Shown: in pieces, positions 16,433 through 23,701 of the stretch
Layout: the number at the start of each line of letters is the position of its first letter
Position numbering within the stretch: the stretch's first letter is position 1
Origin: an uncultured Prevotellaceae bacterium
GTDB lineage: Bacteria; Bacteroidota; Bacteroidia; Bacteroidales; Bacteroidaceae
Direction of reading: 5' to 3'
NCBI GenBank assembly: GCA_900316355.1
Contig: ONCQ01000035.1
Span: 1-33,171 of the forward strand
DNA length: 33,171 nucleotides
Made by a program: the position numbers and the translations under genes
Notes under the pieces: model-generated
What the model was told of the DNA's origin: nothing
The model's input: the letters and a program-made list of their open reading frames with translations, nothing else
Databases searched by the model: none

Positions 16433-16561
16433 ATGACAGCACAAAGTTATGAAAAGTTTCTGAACGCGGCCAAAGAAATTCAAGAAAAAGCATTATCTAA
16501 CAAAGAAATAGCGAAAAAAATGATAAAGAGGCTTTCAGATGAGGCATTTTCTGCAATATGA
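16433..16561 (+). CDS. Possible 42-aa ORF
   Basis: ATG 16433 opens a 42-codon helical, Lys/Glu-rich frame (MTAQSYEKFLNAAKEI to LSDEAFSAI). The composition is protein-like, but a minus-strand promoter for the neighbouring gene lies inside it and no plus-strand promoter is evident. Confidence 0.25.
   Translation: MTAQSYEKFLNAAKEIQEKALSNKEIAKKMIKRLSDEAFSAI
16442..16473 (-). promoter_or_regulatory. Promoter of the 121-aa protein gene
   Basis: On the minus strand TTTCTTTGG (TTG 16471-16473), a 21-base spacer and TAACTTTG (16442-16449). The leader is about 90 bases. Confidence 0.6.
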
Positions 16562-16706
16562 CATTGAAAAAGGTGTAAGCTATTCCTGTAACTATTCACA
16601 AAGGTTGCTGGTTTGATGTGGGAGTCATTGTGTTCTGTTGTGAGATACCTAGTGTCCAGTTGCGAGATTCATCGTAGCGTGTCGAGGATTTTATAGTGGT
16701 GTGTGG

Positions 16707-16768
16707 ATGAATCCATCATGATGGATTCATTGAGCCATCATGATGGATTGATGGTGCCATCATGATGG
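16707..16768. promoter_or_regulatory. Three palindromes CCATCATGATGG at 22-bp spacing
   Basis: The 12-bp perfect palindrome occurs at 16713-16724, 16735-16746 and 16757-16768, each exactly 22 bp apart (two helical turns). The first is part of a 24-bp perfect palindrome at 16707-16730. The array ends about 58 bases upstream of the promoter of the HU-HIG gene. This is the layout of a multi-site operator for a dimeric regulator. Confidence 0.7.
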
Positions 16769-16826
16769 ATTCATCAATGAAATGTGAATTTTCGAGCATA
16801 AGAAGGGGCGGTTTTGGGCAAAAGAT

Positions 16827-16857
16827 TTGGTCGTCTCGGACAAAATGTGTATATTTG
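16827..16857 (+). promoter_or_regulatory. Promoter of the HU-HIG gene
   Basis: TTG at 16827-16829, exactly 20 bases, then TATATTTG at 16850-16857. The leader is about 20 bases to ATG 16885. Confidence 0.75.
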
Positions 16858-16884
16858 CAGCATAAACAAAACTGATTAACTATT

Positions 16885-17679
16885 ATGGCTATTAGATTTA
16901 CAATTGCAAAGCGAGGGCTGCTGCCCATCGAGAAGACGGAGAACGGGAGGACAGACACTCAGAAGACGCTGGAGGATGGAATGGAAGGAAGTCAGGAGTC
17001 GCAGGAGGATGGAACGGCAGGCAGTCAGAAGGTGCTGGAGGATGGAACGGTGACGCTGGCAGATGCTGCCAGAGAGCACATGACGGACGAGAAGTGGCTG
17101 CGCAGTTTGCGGCCACGCCTGGAGCATCGCCCCACGGTGGATGCGGTGGAGTTCCAGGGTGGCGCTTCGCGCCTGCCGTCGCTGATGCCTAAGGGGGAGC
17201 TGATAGCAGCGCTGGATACGCTGCAGCGTGTGATGCTGCACGAAATGGAGAAGGGTAATGCGGTGCTGCTGCCAGGCATCGGCACCTTCCGTCTCTCGCT
17301 GAAAGGCGGCATTGAGGTGAGGGAGAATAGCGATAAGAAGGGGGCTTACTACCATGGGCGCAATGTGCGCGTGGATGATATCCTGTTCAGCCCCGACCGC
17401 GAGCTGCTACAGCAGGTTCGTCGTTTCCCCGTGGATCAGTCGCCCTACGGGCAGGTGTTCCACATGGATGATGCTGAAATTGATGCCACGCTCACGGAGC
17501 TCTTTGCCACGCACGACACCGTCGCCCACAAGGATGTCTCCTATGCCTTTGAGCTCACGCTGACGAGCAAGCGCATCACCAGCCTCCTGCGCCGTCTCGT
17601 GCGTGAGGGGCGCCTCATCGCTTTAGGCAGCAGCGCGCAGACTCGCTACCGTCCTGCCCCCGGCCACTTCGGGCGGTAG
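16885..17679 (+). CDS. HU-HIG family DNA-binding protein
   Basis: 264 aa, cytoplasmic. The start MAIRFTIAKRG and the block KGNAVLLPGIGTFRLSLKGGIE (beta-arm region of HU/IHF folds) mark the HU-HIG type of histone-like protein typical of Bacteroidota. Between the first strand and the HU helices lies an unusual hydrophilic insert (about 16-57) of three 11-residue repeats ending EDG. After the HU domain comes a C-terminal part of about 75 residues (ELTLTSKRITSLLRRLVREGRLIAL) that reads like a winged helix. A role as a nucleoid or local regulator is inferred. A decayed relative lies at 14215-14345. Confidence 0.75.
   Translation: MAIRFTIAKRGLLPIEKTENGRTDTQKTLEDGMEGSQESQEDGTAGSQKVLEDGTVTLADAAREHMTDEKWLRSLRPRLEHRPTVDAVEFQGGASRLPSLMPKGELIAALDTLQRVMLHEMEKGNAVLLPGIGTFRLSLKGGIEVRENSDKKGAYYHGRNVRVDDILFSPDRELLQQVRRFPVDQSPYGQVFHMDDAEIDATLTELFATHDTVAHKDVSYAFELTLTSKRITSLLRRLVREGRLIALGSSAQTRYRPAPGHFGR
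16957..17055 (+). repeat. Three 33-bp in-frame repeats in the HU-HIG gene
   Basis: Residues 25-57 read as TQKTLEDGMEG, SQESQEDGTAG and SQKVLEDGTVT, encoded by three diverged 33-bp units. Copy-number change would keep frame and alter linker length. Confidence 0.65.
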
Positions 17680-17697
17680 GAGACTATGGGATAGAAT

Positions 17698-17742
17698 GCA
17701 CACCGCACGGATTCGCTTTGATGACGAATCCGTGCGGTGTGC
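17698..17742. terminator. Long stem-loop between convergent genes
   Basis: A perfect 18-bp stem (17698-17715 with 17725-17742) and a 9-base loop lie after the HU-HIG stop and before the dapA stop. It probably ends transcription from both sides. Its right arm overlaps the 27-bp dispersed repeat. Confidence 0.65.
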
Positions 17743-17758
17743 GCATGAAATTTGTTAA
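17732..17758 (-). repeat. 27-bp dispersed repeat, copy 2
   Basis: It is the exact reverse complement of 9172-9198 and overlaps the right arm of the terminator-like stem-loop. Confidence 0.8.
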
Positions 17759-17781
17759 AAAATATTTATTTTTTGAGGCTC

Positions 17782-18675
17782 TTAGTACTTGATGTTGAGC
17801 TCGCGCAGGATGGCGGAGATCTGCTCCATGGTGGTGAGGCGTGTGGGGACGAGGGGCAGGCGGAGCTGGTTCTCAATCATGCCCATGGCGTGGAGCATGG
17901 CCTTGACACCGGCGGGGTTGCCATCCACGAAGAGGAGCTTGAAGAGCTCGGTGAACTTGTGGTGGATGGTGAGGGCAGAGGCGTAGTCGCCGTTGAGGGC
18001 GAGGCGCACCATGCGCGAGAACTCGCGAGGCAGGGCGTTGCCGATGACGCTGATGACGCCTACGGCGCCGAGGGTGATGAGGGGGAAGGTGATGCCGTCG
18101 TCGCCGGAGATGACGTCGAAGCCCTCGGGCTTGTTCTTGATGATGTCATCCATCTGTGTGATGTTGCCGCTGGCTTCCTTGATGGCTACGATGTTCTCAA
18201 AGTCGCGGGCCAGACGCAGCGTGGTCTCGGCGGTCATGTTCACGCCCGTGCGCCCGGGTACATTATATAATACTACGGGTACGGGGCTTGCCTTGGCGAT
18301 GGCGCTGAAGTGCTGGTAGAGGCCTTCCTGCGAGGGCTTGTTGTACATGGGGCATACGCTGAGGACGCCGTCGATGCCAGTCCAGTCGGTCTCCTGCAGT
18401 TCGCGCACGACAGCGGCTGTGTTGTTGCCGCCGCAGCCCATGAGCAGGGGCACGCGGCCTGCTACGCGCTGCACGAGGGTCTGGCGCAGCCACAGTTTCT
18501 CTTCGGGCGTGAGACAGGGCGTCTCGGCGGTGGTGCCCATGATGCAGAGGAAGTCGGCGCCGCCTTTGATCTGGAATTCTACCAGGCGGATGAGGGCTTC
18601 TTCATCGATGCTGCCATCGGCGCGGAAGGGGGTGATGAGGGCGATGCCCAGGCCGCGGAATTTATTTTGTGCCAT
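17782..18675 (-). CDS. dapA: 4-hydroxy-tetrahydrodipicolinate synthase
   Basis: 297 aa, a TIM-barrel class I aldolase that condenses pyruvate with aspartate semialdehyde in lysine and diaminopimelate synthesis. Seen are GTTAETPCL (about 47-55) for the substrate carboxylate, Tyr137 in VLYNVPGRTGVN, and the Schiff-base Lys166 in AIKEASG. The length is normal. It follows the MaoC gene by 31 bp and is probably co-transcribed with it. Confidence 0.96.
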   Translation of the reverse strand: MAQNKFRGLGIALITPFRADGSIDEEALIRLVEFQIKGGADFLCIMGTTAETPCLTPEEKLWLRQTLVQRVAGRVPLLMGCGGNNTAAVVRELQETDWTGIDGVLSVCPMYNKPSQEGLYQHFSAIAKASPVPVVLYNVPGRTGVNMTAETTLRLARDFENIVAIKEASGNITQMDDIIKNKPEGFDVISGDDGITFPLITLGAVGVISVIGNALPREFSRMVRLALNGDYASALTIHHKFTELFKLLFVDGNPAGVKAMLHAMGMIENQLRLPLVPTRLTTMEQISAILRELNIKY

Positions 18676-18683
18676 GAGTTGAC

Positions 18684-18711
18684 GATTAACAATTAACGAT
18701 TAACGGTTAAC
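18684..18711. repeat. Four 7-bp tandem units RRTTAAC
   Basis: GATTAAC, AATTAAC, GATTAAC and GGTTAAC lie between dapA and the MaoC gene. The last unit supplies the stop codon of the MaoC gene. Confidence 0.7.
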
Positions 18712-19180
18712 TGGTTTTCTTGAAGAAGTAGATGAAGGTGGCGACGCCCTCAAGGGCTGTCTTGCCTGTCTCCTTGATGTCGATGGTGAAGCGGATGCTC
18801 ATGCGGATGGCGCCGCGCAGGTTGGCGAGGGCCTCCATGTGGGTGGTGAGTCGCACGCTCTGTCCGGAGAGCACGGGCTGGCCGAACTTCATCTTGTCCA
18901 TGCCGTAGTTGACGAGGCGCTCCAGGTTGTTGACCTGTATGATCTGGTCCCAGAGGTAGGGCAGGAGCGAGAGGGTGAGATAGCCGTGGACGATGGTCTG
19001 GTGGAAGGGGCTCTCTGTCTTGCAGCGCTCTTCATCGACGTGTATCCACTGGTGATCCAGCGTGGCATCGGCAAACATGTTGATGCGGTCCTGATTCACT
19101 TGAATGTAGTCGCTGCTGCCTATTTCCTTACCGAGGAGCGCTTCAAAGTCCTCATAGCAGTTGATGATAACGGGGCTCAT
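18707..19180 (-). CDS. MaoC-like hot-dog dehydratase
   Basis: 157 aa, a single hot-dog domain. The hydratase motif FADATLDHQWIHVD carries the expected catalytic Asp42 and His47 of (R)-specific enoyl-CoA hydratases, and VHGYLTLSLLPYL is the typical following helix. It probably hydrates an enoyl-CoA. Substrate is unknown. Its gene precedes dapA on the same strand without obvious pathway link. Confidence 0.88.
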   Translation of the reverse strand: MSPVIINCYEDFEALLGKEIGSSDYIQVNQDRINMFADATLDHQWIHVDEERCKTESPFHQTIVHGYLTLSLLPYLWDQIIQVNNLERLVNYGMDKMKFGQPVLSGQSVRLTTHMEALANLRGAIRMSIRFTIDIKETGKTALEGVATFIYFFKKTS

Positions 19181-19184
19181 ATTA

Positions 19185-19226
19185 GAATGACGAATGATGA
19201 ATGACGAATGATGAATGACGAATGAT
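19185..19226. repeat. Six 7-bp tandem units GAATGAY
   Basis: GAATGAC and GAATGAT alternate three times, so the true period is 14 bp. Two more units occur near 19300-19314. It lies in the divergent gap before kdsA. Confidence 0.75.
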
Positions 19227-19230
19227 GAAG

Positions 19231-19302
19231 GCTGCGATTAAGCGAGAGGAGAGTCAAGTTCGCTTGAACTTTCCCGAGCGTGAGCAGGCTCGACCGAAGG
19301 TC
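19231..19302. repeat. Candidate dispersed palindromic element
   Basis: Three short inverted repeats follow one another: AGTTC/GAACT, CGAGC/GCTCG and GACC/GGTC. No ORF is present. The element is framed by the GAATGAY heptamers on both sides. I recall similar sequences between genes in Prevotella, but cannot verify this. Confidence 0.4.
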
Positions 19303-19332
19303 AATGACGAATGACATCTCTAAAATTCGCTG

Positions 19333-19340
19333 CAAAAGTA
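19333..19340 (-). promoter_or_regulatory. Minus-strand -7 box before the MaoC gene
   Basis: TACTTTTG on the minus strand. A second box TATATTTG lies at 19353-19360. No clear TTG is found at the right distance for either. The leader to 19180 would be about 150 bases. Confidence 0.4.
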
Positions 19341-19391
19341 CTGCTTTTTATTCAAATATAAGGTATAAAAGGTGCTTTTTTACGTGAAAAC

Positions 19392-19422
19392 TTGTTTAAG
19401 CGCGTAAAATCCCCTAATTTTG
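19392..19422 (+). promoter_or_regulatory. Promoter of kdsA
   Basis: TTG at 19392-19394, exactly 20 bases, then TAATTTTG at 19415-19422. The kdsA ATG begins only ten bases after the box, so the mRNA must be nearly leaderless. Confidence 0.75.
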
Positions 19423-19431
19423 CAGTCGAAA

Positions 19432-20196
19432 ATGACTGCTATAAAACCTATATTCATTGCCGGACCTTGCGTCATCGAGAGCGCCGAGGTGCTGGATGTG
19501 GTGGCAGAGGAGCTGGTGCGCCTGCAGGCGAAGTACCATTTGGATTTGTTCTTCAAGGCTTCGTTCGACAAGGCTAACCGCACGAGCCTCTCTTCTTTCC
19601 GCGGTCCTGGTCTGGAGCGCGGCTTGCAGATGCTGGCCGATGTGAAGGCGAAGCATGGGTTGCGCCTGCTCACGGATATTCACGAGGCCTGGCAGGCAGC
19701 GCCTGCCGCTGAGGTGGTGGATGTGCTGCAGATTCCTGCTTTCCTGTGTCGCCAGACGGATTTGCTGGTGGCCGCTGCCAAGACGGGGAAGGTGGTGAAT
19801 ATCAAGAAGGCACAGTTCCTGTCGGGTCTGGACATGCGCTATCCTGTGGAGAAAGCTCGCGAGAGCGGCGCCACGGAGGTGTGGCTCACAGAGCGTGGGA
19901 ACTCCTTCGGCTACAACAACCTCGTGGTGGATTTCCGCAATATCCCCGATATGCTGGCCTTCACGCCCCGTGTCATCATGGACTGCACACACAGCGTGCA
20001 ACGTCCTGGTGCAGCTGGCGGCAAGACGGGTGGCAATCGCGAGTTTGTGCCGTCGATGGCGCTGGCAGCCAAGGCCTTCGGTGCCACGGGCTACTTCTTC
20101 GAGACACATCCCGATCCCGACCACGCTCTGAGCGACGGGCCTAACATGTTAGCCCTTAAAGATTTGGAGGAAGTGATTAAGAACCTATGCAAATAA
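19432..20196 (+). CDS. kdsA: 3-deoxy-8-phosphooctulonate synthase
   Basis: 254 aa. It condenses phosphoenolpyruvate with arabinose 5-phosphate to Kdo 8-phosphate for lipopolysaccharide inner core. Motifs seen are IFIAGPCVIES at the start, KASFDKANRTS, TDIHE, DCTHSVQRPG and the C-terminal ETHPDPDHALSDGPNML. ATG 19432 is chosen because an upstream TTG at 19420 lies inside the promoter. Its end overlaps kdsD by 10 bp, matching the shared pathway. Confidence 0.96.
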   Translation: MTAIKPIFIAGPCVIESAEVLDVVAEELVRLQAKYHLDLFFKASFDKANRTSLSSFRGPGLERGLQMLADVKAKHGLRLLTDIHEAWQAAPAAEVVDVLQIPAFLCRQTDLLVAAAKTGKVVNIKKAQFLSGLDMRYPVEKARESGATEVWLTERGNSFGYNNLVVDFRNIPDMLAFTPRVIMDCTHSVQRPGAAGGKTGGNREFVPSMALAAKAFGATGYFFETHPDPDHALSDGPNMLALKDLEEVIKNLCK

Positions 20197-21134
20197 GAGA
20201 TATAGCTACCCAATGCCTGCGTGATGAGGCTGAAGCCATTCTGCAGACGATACCACAACTGGACGAGGCTTTCGACCGCGCCGTGGAGTTGATGCTTCAT
20301 TGCACGGGAAAGGTGGTGGTCACAGGCGTTGGCAAGAGCGGACACGTCGGCGCTAAGATTGCAGCCACGCTGGCCAGCACGGGCACGCCGTCCTTCTACC
20401 TGAACCCCCTGGACGCCTTCCACGGCGACCTGGGCATGGTGGCTGAGAACGATGTGGTGCTGGCGCTGAGCAATAGCGGCATGACGGATGAGCTGTTGCG
20501 TATCATCCCCTCGCTGAAGGAGCGTCATGTGCCTATCATTGGCATCTCCGGCAACGCCGAGTCGCTGCTGGCACGCCATGCCGACGTGCATATCCTGCTG
20601 CATGTGGCACACGAGGCCTGCCCCCTGAACCTGGCACCCACGAGCAGCACCACGGCGCAGCTGGCGCTGGGCGATGCCATGGCGGTGACGCTCATGGAAG
20701 CACGCCATTTCGATGCCGGCGACTATGCCCAGTTCCATCCGGGCGGGTCGCTGGGAAGGCGCCTGCTGACGACGGCGCGCGATGTGATGCGCACGGAGGA
20801 CCTGCCTACTGTGCCCACGACGATGCCGCTGAGCGAGGCTGTCATCTGGGTCAGCCGTTCGCGACTGGGGATGGTGGTGCCTGTGGTGGACGACAAGGTG
20901 GTCGGCATCGTCACCGACGGCGATGTGCGCCGTGCCATGGAACGCCTCAAGCAGGATTTCTTCACCGTCACTGTGGGCGATGTGATGACGACGACGCCCA
21001 AGTGCGTGCCCGAGACGATGAAAATCAGTGAAATACAAAGACTCATGCAAGTGAACAAGATACATGCCGTGCTTGTGACGGACCAGCAGCGCCGCCTGCT
21101 GGGTATCGTGGATTCGTTCAGTTGTATGATTTAA
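20187..21134 (+). CDS. kdsD: Arabinose-5-phosphate isomerase
   Basis: 315 aa of the KpsF/GutQ family. It makes arabinose 5-phosphate from ribulose 5-phosphate, the substrate of the kdsA product. An N-terminal SIS sugar-isomerase domain (about 30-170, TGVGKSGHVGAKIAATLASTG and LALSNSGMTDEL) is followed by two CBS domains (about 205-315). The gene overlaps kdsA by 10 bp, so translation is probably coupled. Confidence 0.94.
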   Translation: MQIRDIATQCLRDEAEAILQTIPQLDEAFDRAVELMLHCTGKVVVTGVGKSGHVGAKIAATLASTGTPSFYLNPLDAFHGDLGMVAENDVVLALSNSGMTDELLRIIPSLKERHVPIIGISGNAESLLARHADVHILLHVAHEACPLNLAPTSSTTAQLALGDAMAVTLMEARHFDAGDYAQFHPGGSLGRRLLTTARDVMRTEDLPTVPTTMPLSEAVIWVSRSRLGMVVPVVDDKVVGIVTDGDVRRAMERLKQDFFTVTVGDVMTTTPKCVPETMKISEIQRLMQVNKIHAVLVTDQQRRLLGIVDSFSCMI

Positions 21135-21165
21135 TCCTCCTTCTACCGACGTGTCCCCACATCCG

Positions 21166-22500
21166 ATGTTCAAAAGAATCCTCCTCCTGGCATTAGCGTT
21201 CTTGCCGTTTTCCATGCTGGCGGAGGAGGTATCAGATGAGAATGTGGGTGCTTCTTCTCTGCCGCAGAGCGCCACTCTGCTGCAGCACACGGATACTTTG
21301 ACTTCTGATGCCGTGTTGCGCCAAGCCCTTGAGGAACAGCTGGGTGTGGAGTTCACGTCGAACAACAGCGTGGTGCTCCTGCATACAGGCCGCGACAAGT
21401 TCAAGGCGATGTTCTCCGCCATCCGTCAGGCGAAGCACTACATCCATCTCGAATACTTCAATTTCCGCAACGACAGCATCGGTAAGGCGCTCTTCCGCCT
21501 CCTTGGCGAGAAGGTCGCCGAGGGTGTTGAGGTGAGGGCGATGTACGACAGCTTTGGCAATAGTAGTAATGACTCGCCGCTGAAGAACAAGCATCTGCGT
21601 GCCATCCGCGAGATGGGCATACAGATTGAGGAGTACGACCCCATTAAGTTCCCATGGATCAACCATGCGCTGCATCGCGACCATCGCAAGATTGTGGTCA
21701 TCGACGGCGCCGTGTGTTATGCCGGTGGCATGAACGTGGCCGACTACTACATCAACGGTCGCCCCGAGTACGGCGAGTGGCGCGATATGCACATGGAACT
21801 GACGGGCGATGTGGTGACGCAGTACGAGCACATCTTCACCCGTATGTGGTGGGAACAGACAGGCGAGATCCTGCTGAATGAGCACTATGATGCCATGCGC
21901 CCTGCTTCAGAATTCCGACTCCTGCCTGACACCACCTCCACAGCCCACAAGAAGGTCATCGGCGTGGTGGACCGCAAGCCCCGTATCACGCCCAAGAGCA
22001 TGCGTGAGGCCTATGTGGCTGCCATCGATGCAGCGCGCGAGCTGATACAAATCGTCAACCCTTACCCCACGAATGTCAAGAGTGTGCGTCGTGCCCTGCG
22101 CCGTGCGCTGGAGCGTGGCGTGCGTGTGGAGATGATGGTGTCGGCCAAGAGCGATGTGCCCATCACGCCCGATGTGGTGGCGCTGGAGATGAAGCGTCTG
22201 GCCAAGCGTGGCGCTGAGATCTATTACAATCAGACGGGTTTCCACCATTCCAAGGTGATGATGGTGGACGGCCGCTACTGCACCATCGGCAGTACGAATA
22301 TGGACGGGCGCAGCTTTCTCTATGACTACGAGGTCAACAGCTTTATCTTAGACCGCGAGACGACGGCAGAGCTGCAACGCATCTTTGAACAGGATAAACG
22401 ACATTGCACGCTGTTCAAAGCAGAGGATTACAAGAAGCTTTTTAACTTCGGGCATCGCTTCACGGGGCATTTCTTCTCGCTCTTCCGTAGTTTCTTCTAA
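21166..22500 (+). CDS. Phospholipase D family protein, cardiolipin synthase-like
   Basis: 444 aa from ATG 21166. A GTG at 21151 would add five residues. Two HKD motifs are present: HRKIVVIDG and HSKVMMVDG, each followed by the GG or GS-x-N pattern (AGGMNVADYY, IGSTNMDGRS). This supports cardiolipin synthase or a related phosphatidyltransferase. Unlike most bacterial Cls, which start with two membrane helices, this one begins with a signal-peptide-like segment (FKRILLLALAFLPFSMLAEE), so the catalytic part may face the periplasm. It lies 31 bp after kdsD and is probably co-transcribed. Confidence 0.85.
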   Translation: MFKRILLLALAFLPFSMLAEEVSDENVGASSLPQSATLLQHTDTLTSDAVLRQALEEQLGVEFTSNNSVVLLHTGRDKFKAMFSAIRQAKHYIHLEYFNFRNDSIGKALFRLLGEKVAEGVEVRAMYDSFGNSSNDSPLKNKHLRAIREMGIQIEEYDPIKFPWINHALHRDHRKIVVIDGAVCYAGGMNVADYYINGRPEYGEWRDMHMELTGDVVTQYEHIFTRMWWEQTGEILLNEHYDAMRPASEFRLLPDTTSTAHKKVIGVVDRKPRITPKSMREAYVAAIDAARELIQIVNPYPTNVKSVRRALRRALERGVRVEMMVSAKSDVPITPDVVALEMKRLAKRGAEIYYNQTGFHHSKVMMVDGRYCTIGSTNMDGRSFLYDYEVNSFILDRETTAELQRIFEQDKRHCTLFKAEDYKKLFNFGHRFTGHFFSLFRSFF

Positions 22501-22508
22501 TCACGCAT

Positions 22509-23552
22509 CTATTGTGTGATGGGGAACAACAGCTTGTCAGCATGATAGCCTTTTTTCACCTTGCCGCGTGACTGCAGCCACTGCAGTGCGGCATCTGCGT
22601 CGCTCTGCTGAGGCGCCCGCAGAGGTGTGAAGCGTGATGTGGCCTTCAAGAGTGTGTCTATCAGTGTGTCGGGTGTCTGGCACAGCTGCTTGTACATGGC
22701 TGCCAGCGTGTCTCTCACGCCACCCCTGTTGAGCAGTTCCACCGCCTCGTCGTAGCCCTGGCAGAACAGTTGCAGCTGGCGGCGTCGGGTGCTGTCTGTC
22801 GTGGCCGCTTCCGAAGCCACGAAGGCTACGAGTCTTGGCGTTAGCTCTTTGGTGGAAAAGTTCTGTGTGTTGCCTCGCAGCAGCGCCTCCTCGGCGAAGG
22901 GTGAAGGCAGGAAGGCCGCATCCATCGTGCCGTTGCAGAGCATGTCGGTGCGGATGCGGACGTTGTTGATTTGCGGACGGAAGATGTCGGCGCGTGCCAT
23001 GCGGGCCGTGTCGGTGAGGCGGTCGCTCCAGTAGTCCGTGATGCTGTGGCGCGCCACGGCCACCATGCGTTCCTTGAGTTGATTCAGCTGTCGCACGCGT
23101 CCGCGGCGTGCGGTGATGAGTTGCAGCGTTCCCTCGGTGGCCGCCACGGCACGCAGGGGTGTGGTGTCCTGCTGCATGAAGATGGCGCGTGCCAGGTCGC
23201 TGTAGATGAGTTCGGCACGTCCGCGTGTGAGAGCCGTGTCGGTGTCGAGCTGCGCCTGCAAAGTCAGGATGCGCAGGTCGAGGCCGAGGCGATCATAGAT
23301 GCCCATGCGCTGGGCGTAGAAGGCCGGGAAGCAGTCGTGCACGGGCATCAGCGCCACGTGCAAGGCCGCCGAATCGCGCTGCGCCTGTTCCTCTGCCGTG
23401 AGTCCCGAATGGCTGCTGCCGGATGGCATGAGACATAAGCCCACCAGGATGGCGATGGCGGCCAGCACACCTGCCAGCACTCTATGGGGGTGCTGTCTGT
23501 ACCAAGGCACATGGGCGTTGAGGGTGTTGTGGACTTCTTTCAGGGACTTCAT
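22509..23552 (-). CDS. NMT1/THI5-like substrate-binding protein
   Basis: 347 aa. A short cytoplasmic N-terminus and one membrane segment (about 25-45) anchor a periplasmic binding-protein fold of the ABC nitrate/sulfonate/thiamine-precursor type (HVALMPVHDCFPAFYAQRMGIYDRLGLDLRI). No permease or ATPase gene lies beside it, so the transport partner and ligand are unknown. It converges with the cardiolipin synthase-like gene (8 bp apart) and lies downstream of pgk behind a terminator. Confidence 0.75.
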   Translation of the reverse strand: MKSLKEVHNTLNAHVPWYRQHPHRVLAGVLAAIAILVGLCLMPSGSSHSGLTAEEQAQRDSAALHVALMPVHDCFPAFYAQRMGIYDRLGLDLRILTLQAQLDTDTALTRGRAELIYSDLARAIFMQQDTTPLRAVAATEGTLQLITARRGRVRQLNQLKERMVAVARHSITDYWSDRLTDTARMARADIFRPQINNVRIRTDMLCNGTMDAAFLPSPFAEEALLRGNTQNFSTKELTPRLVAFVASEAATTDSTRRRQLQLFCQGYDEAVELLNRGGVRDTLAAMYKQLCQTPDTLIDTLLKATSRFTPLRAPQQSDADAALQWLQSRGKVKKGYHADKLLFPITQ

Positions 23553-23593
23553 GTGAGGGTGTGGCGCCAGAGACGTTTTCGTTATTGTTGAAA

Positions 23594-23628
23594 GAAAGAG
23601 GGCAGCAGCACAATCACTACTGCCCTCT
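23594..23628 (-). terminator. Terminator of pgk
   Basis: An 11-bp stem with one wobble (23598-23608 with 23617-23627) is followed by TTTCTTT on the minus strand. It separates pgk from the binding-protein gene. Confidence 0.75.
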
Positions 23629-23650
23629 AATCTAATAATCTGATAGACTT

Positions 23651-23698
23651 GTTAATTTGTTAACCTGTTAACTTGTTAACTTGTTAACGTGTTAACCT
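23651..23698. repeat. Six 8-bp tandem units GTTAANNT
   Basis: GTTAATTT, GTTAACCT, GTTAACTT twice, GTTAACGT and GTTAACCT fill the space between the pgk stop codon and its terminator. Confidence 0.85.
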
Positions 23699-23701
23699 GT
23701 C

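Noticed and set aside
20091..21422. 443-aa minus-strand ORF opposite kdsA-kdsD
   Set aside because: It is an antisense shadow of two well-supported genes.
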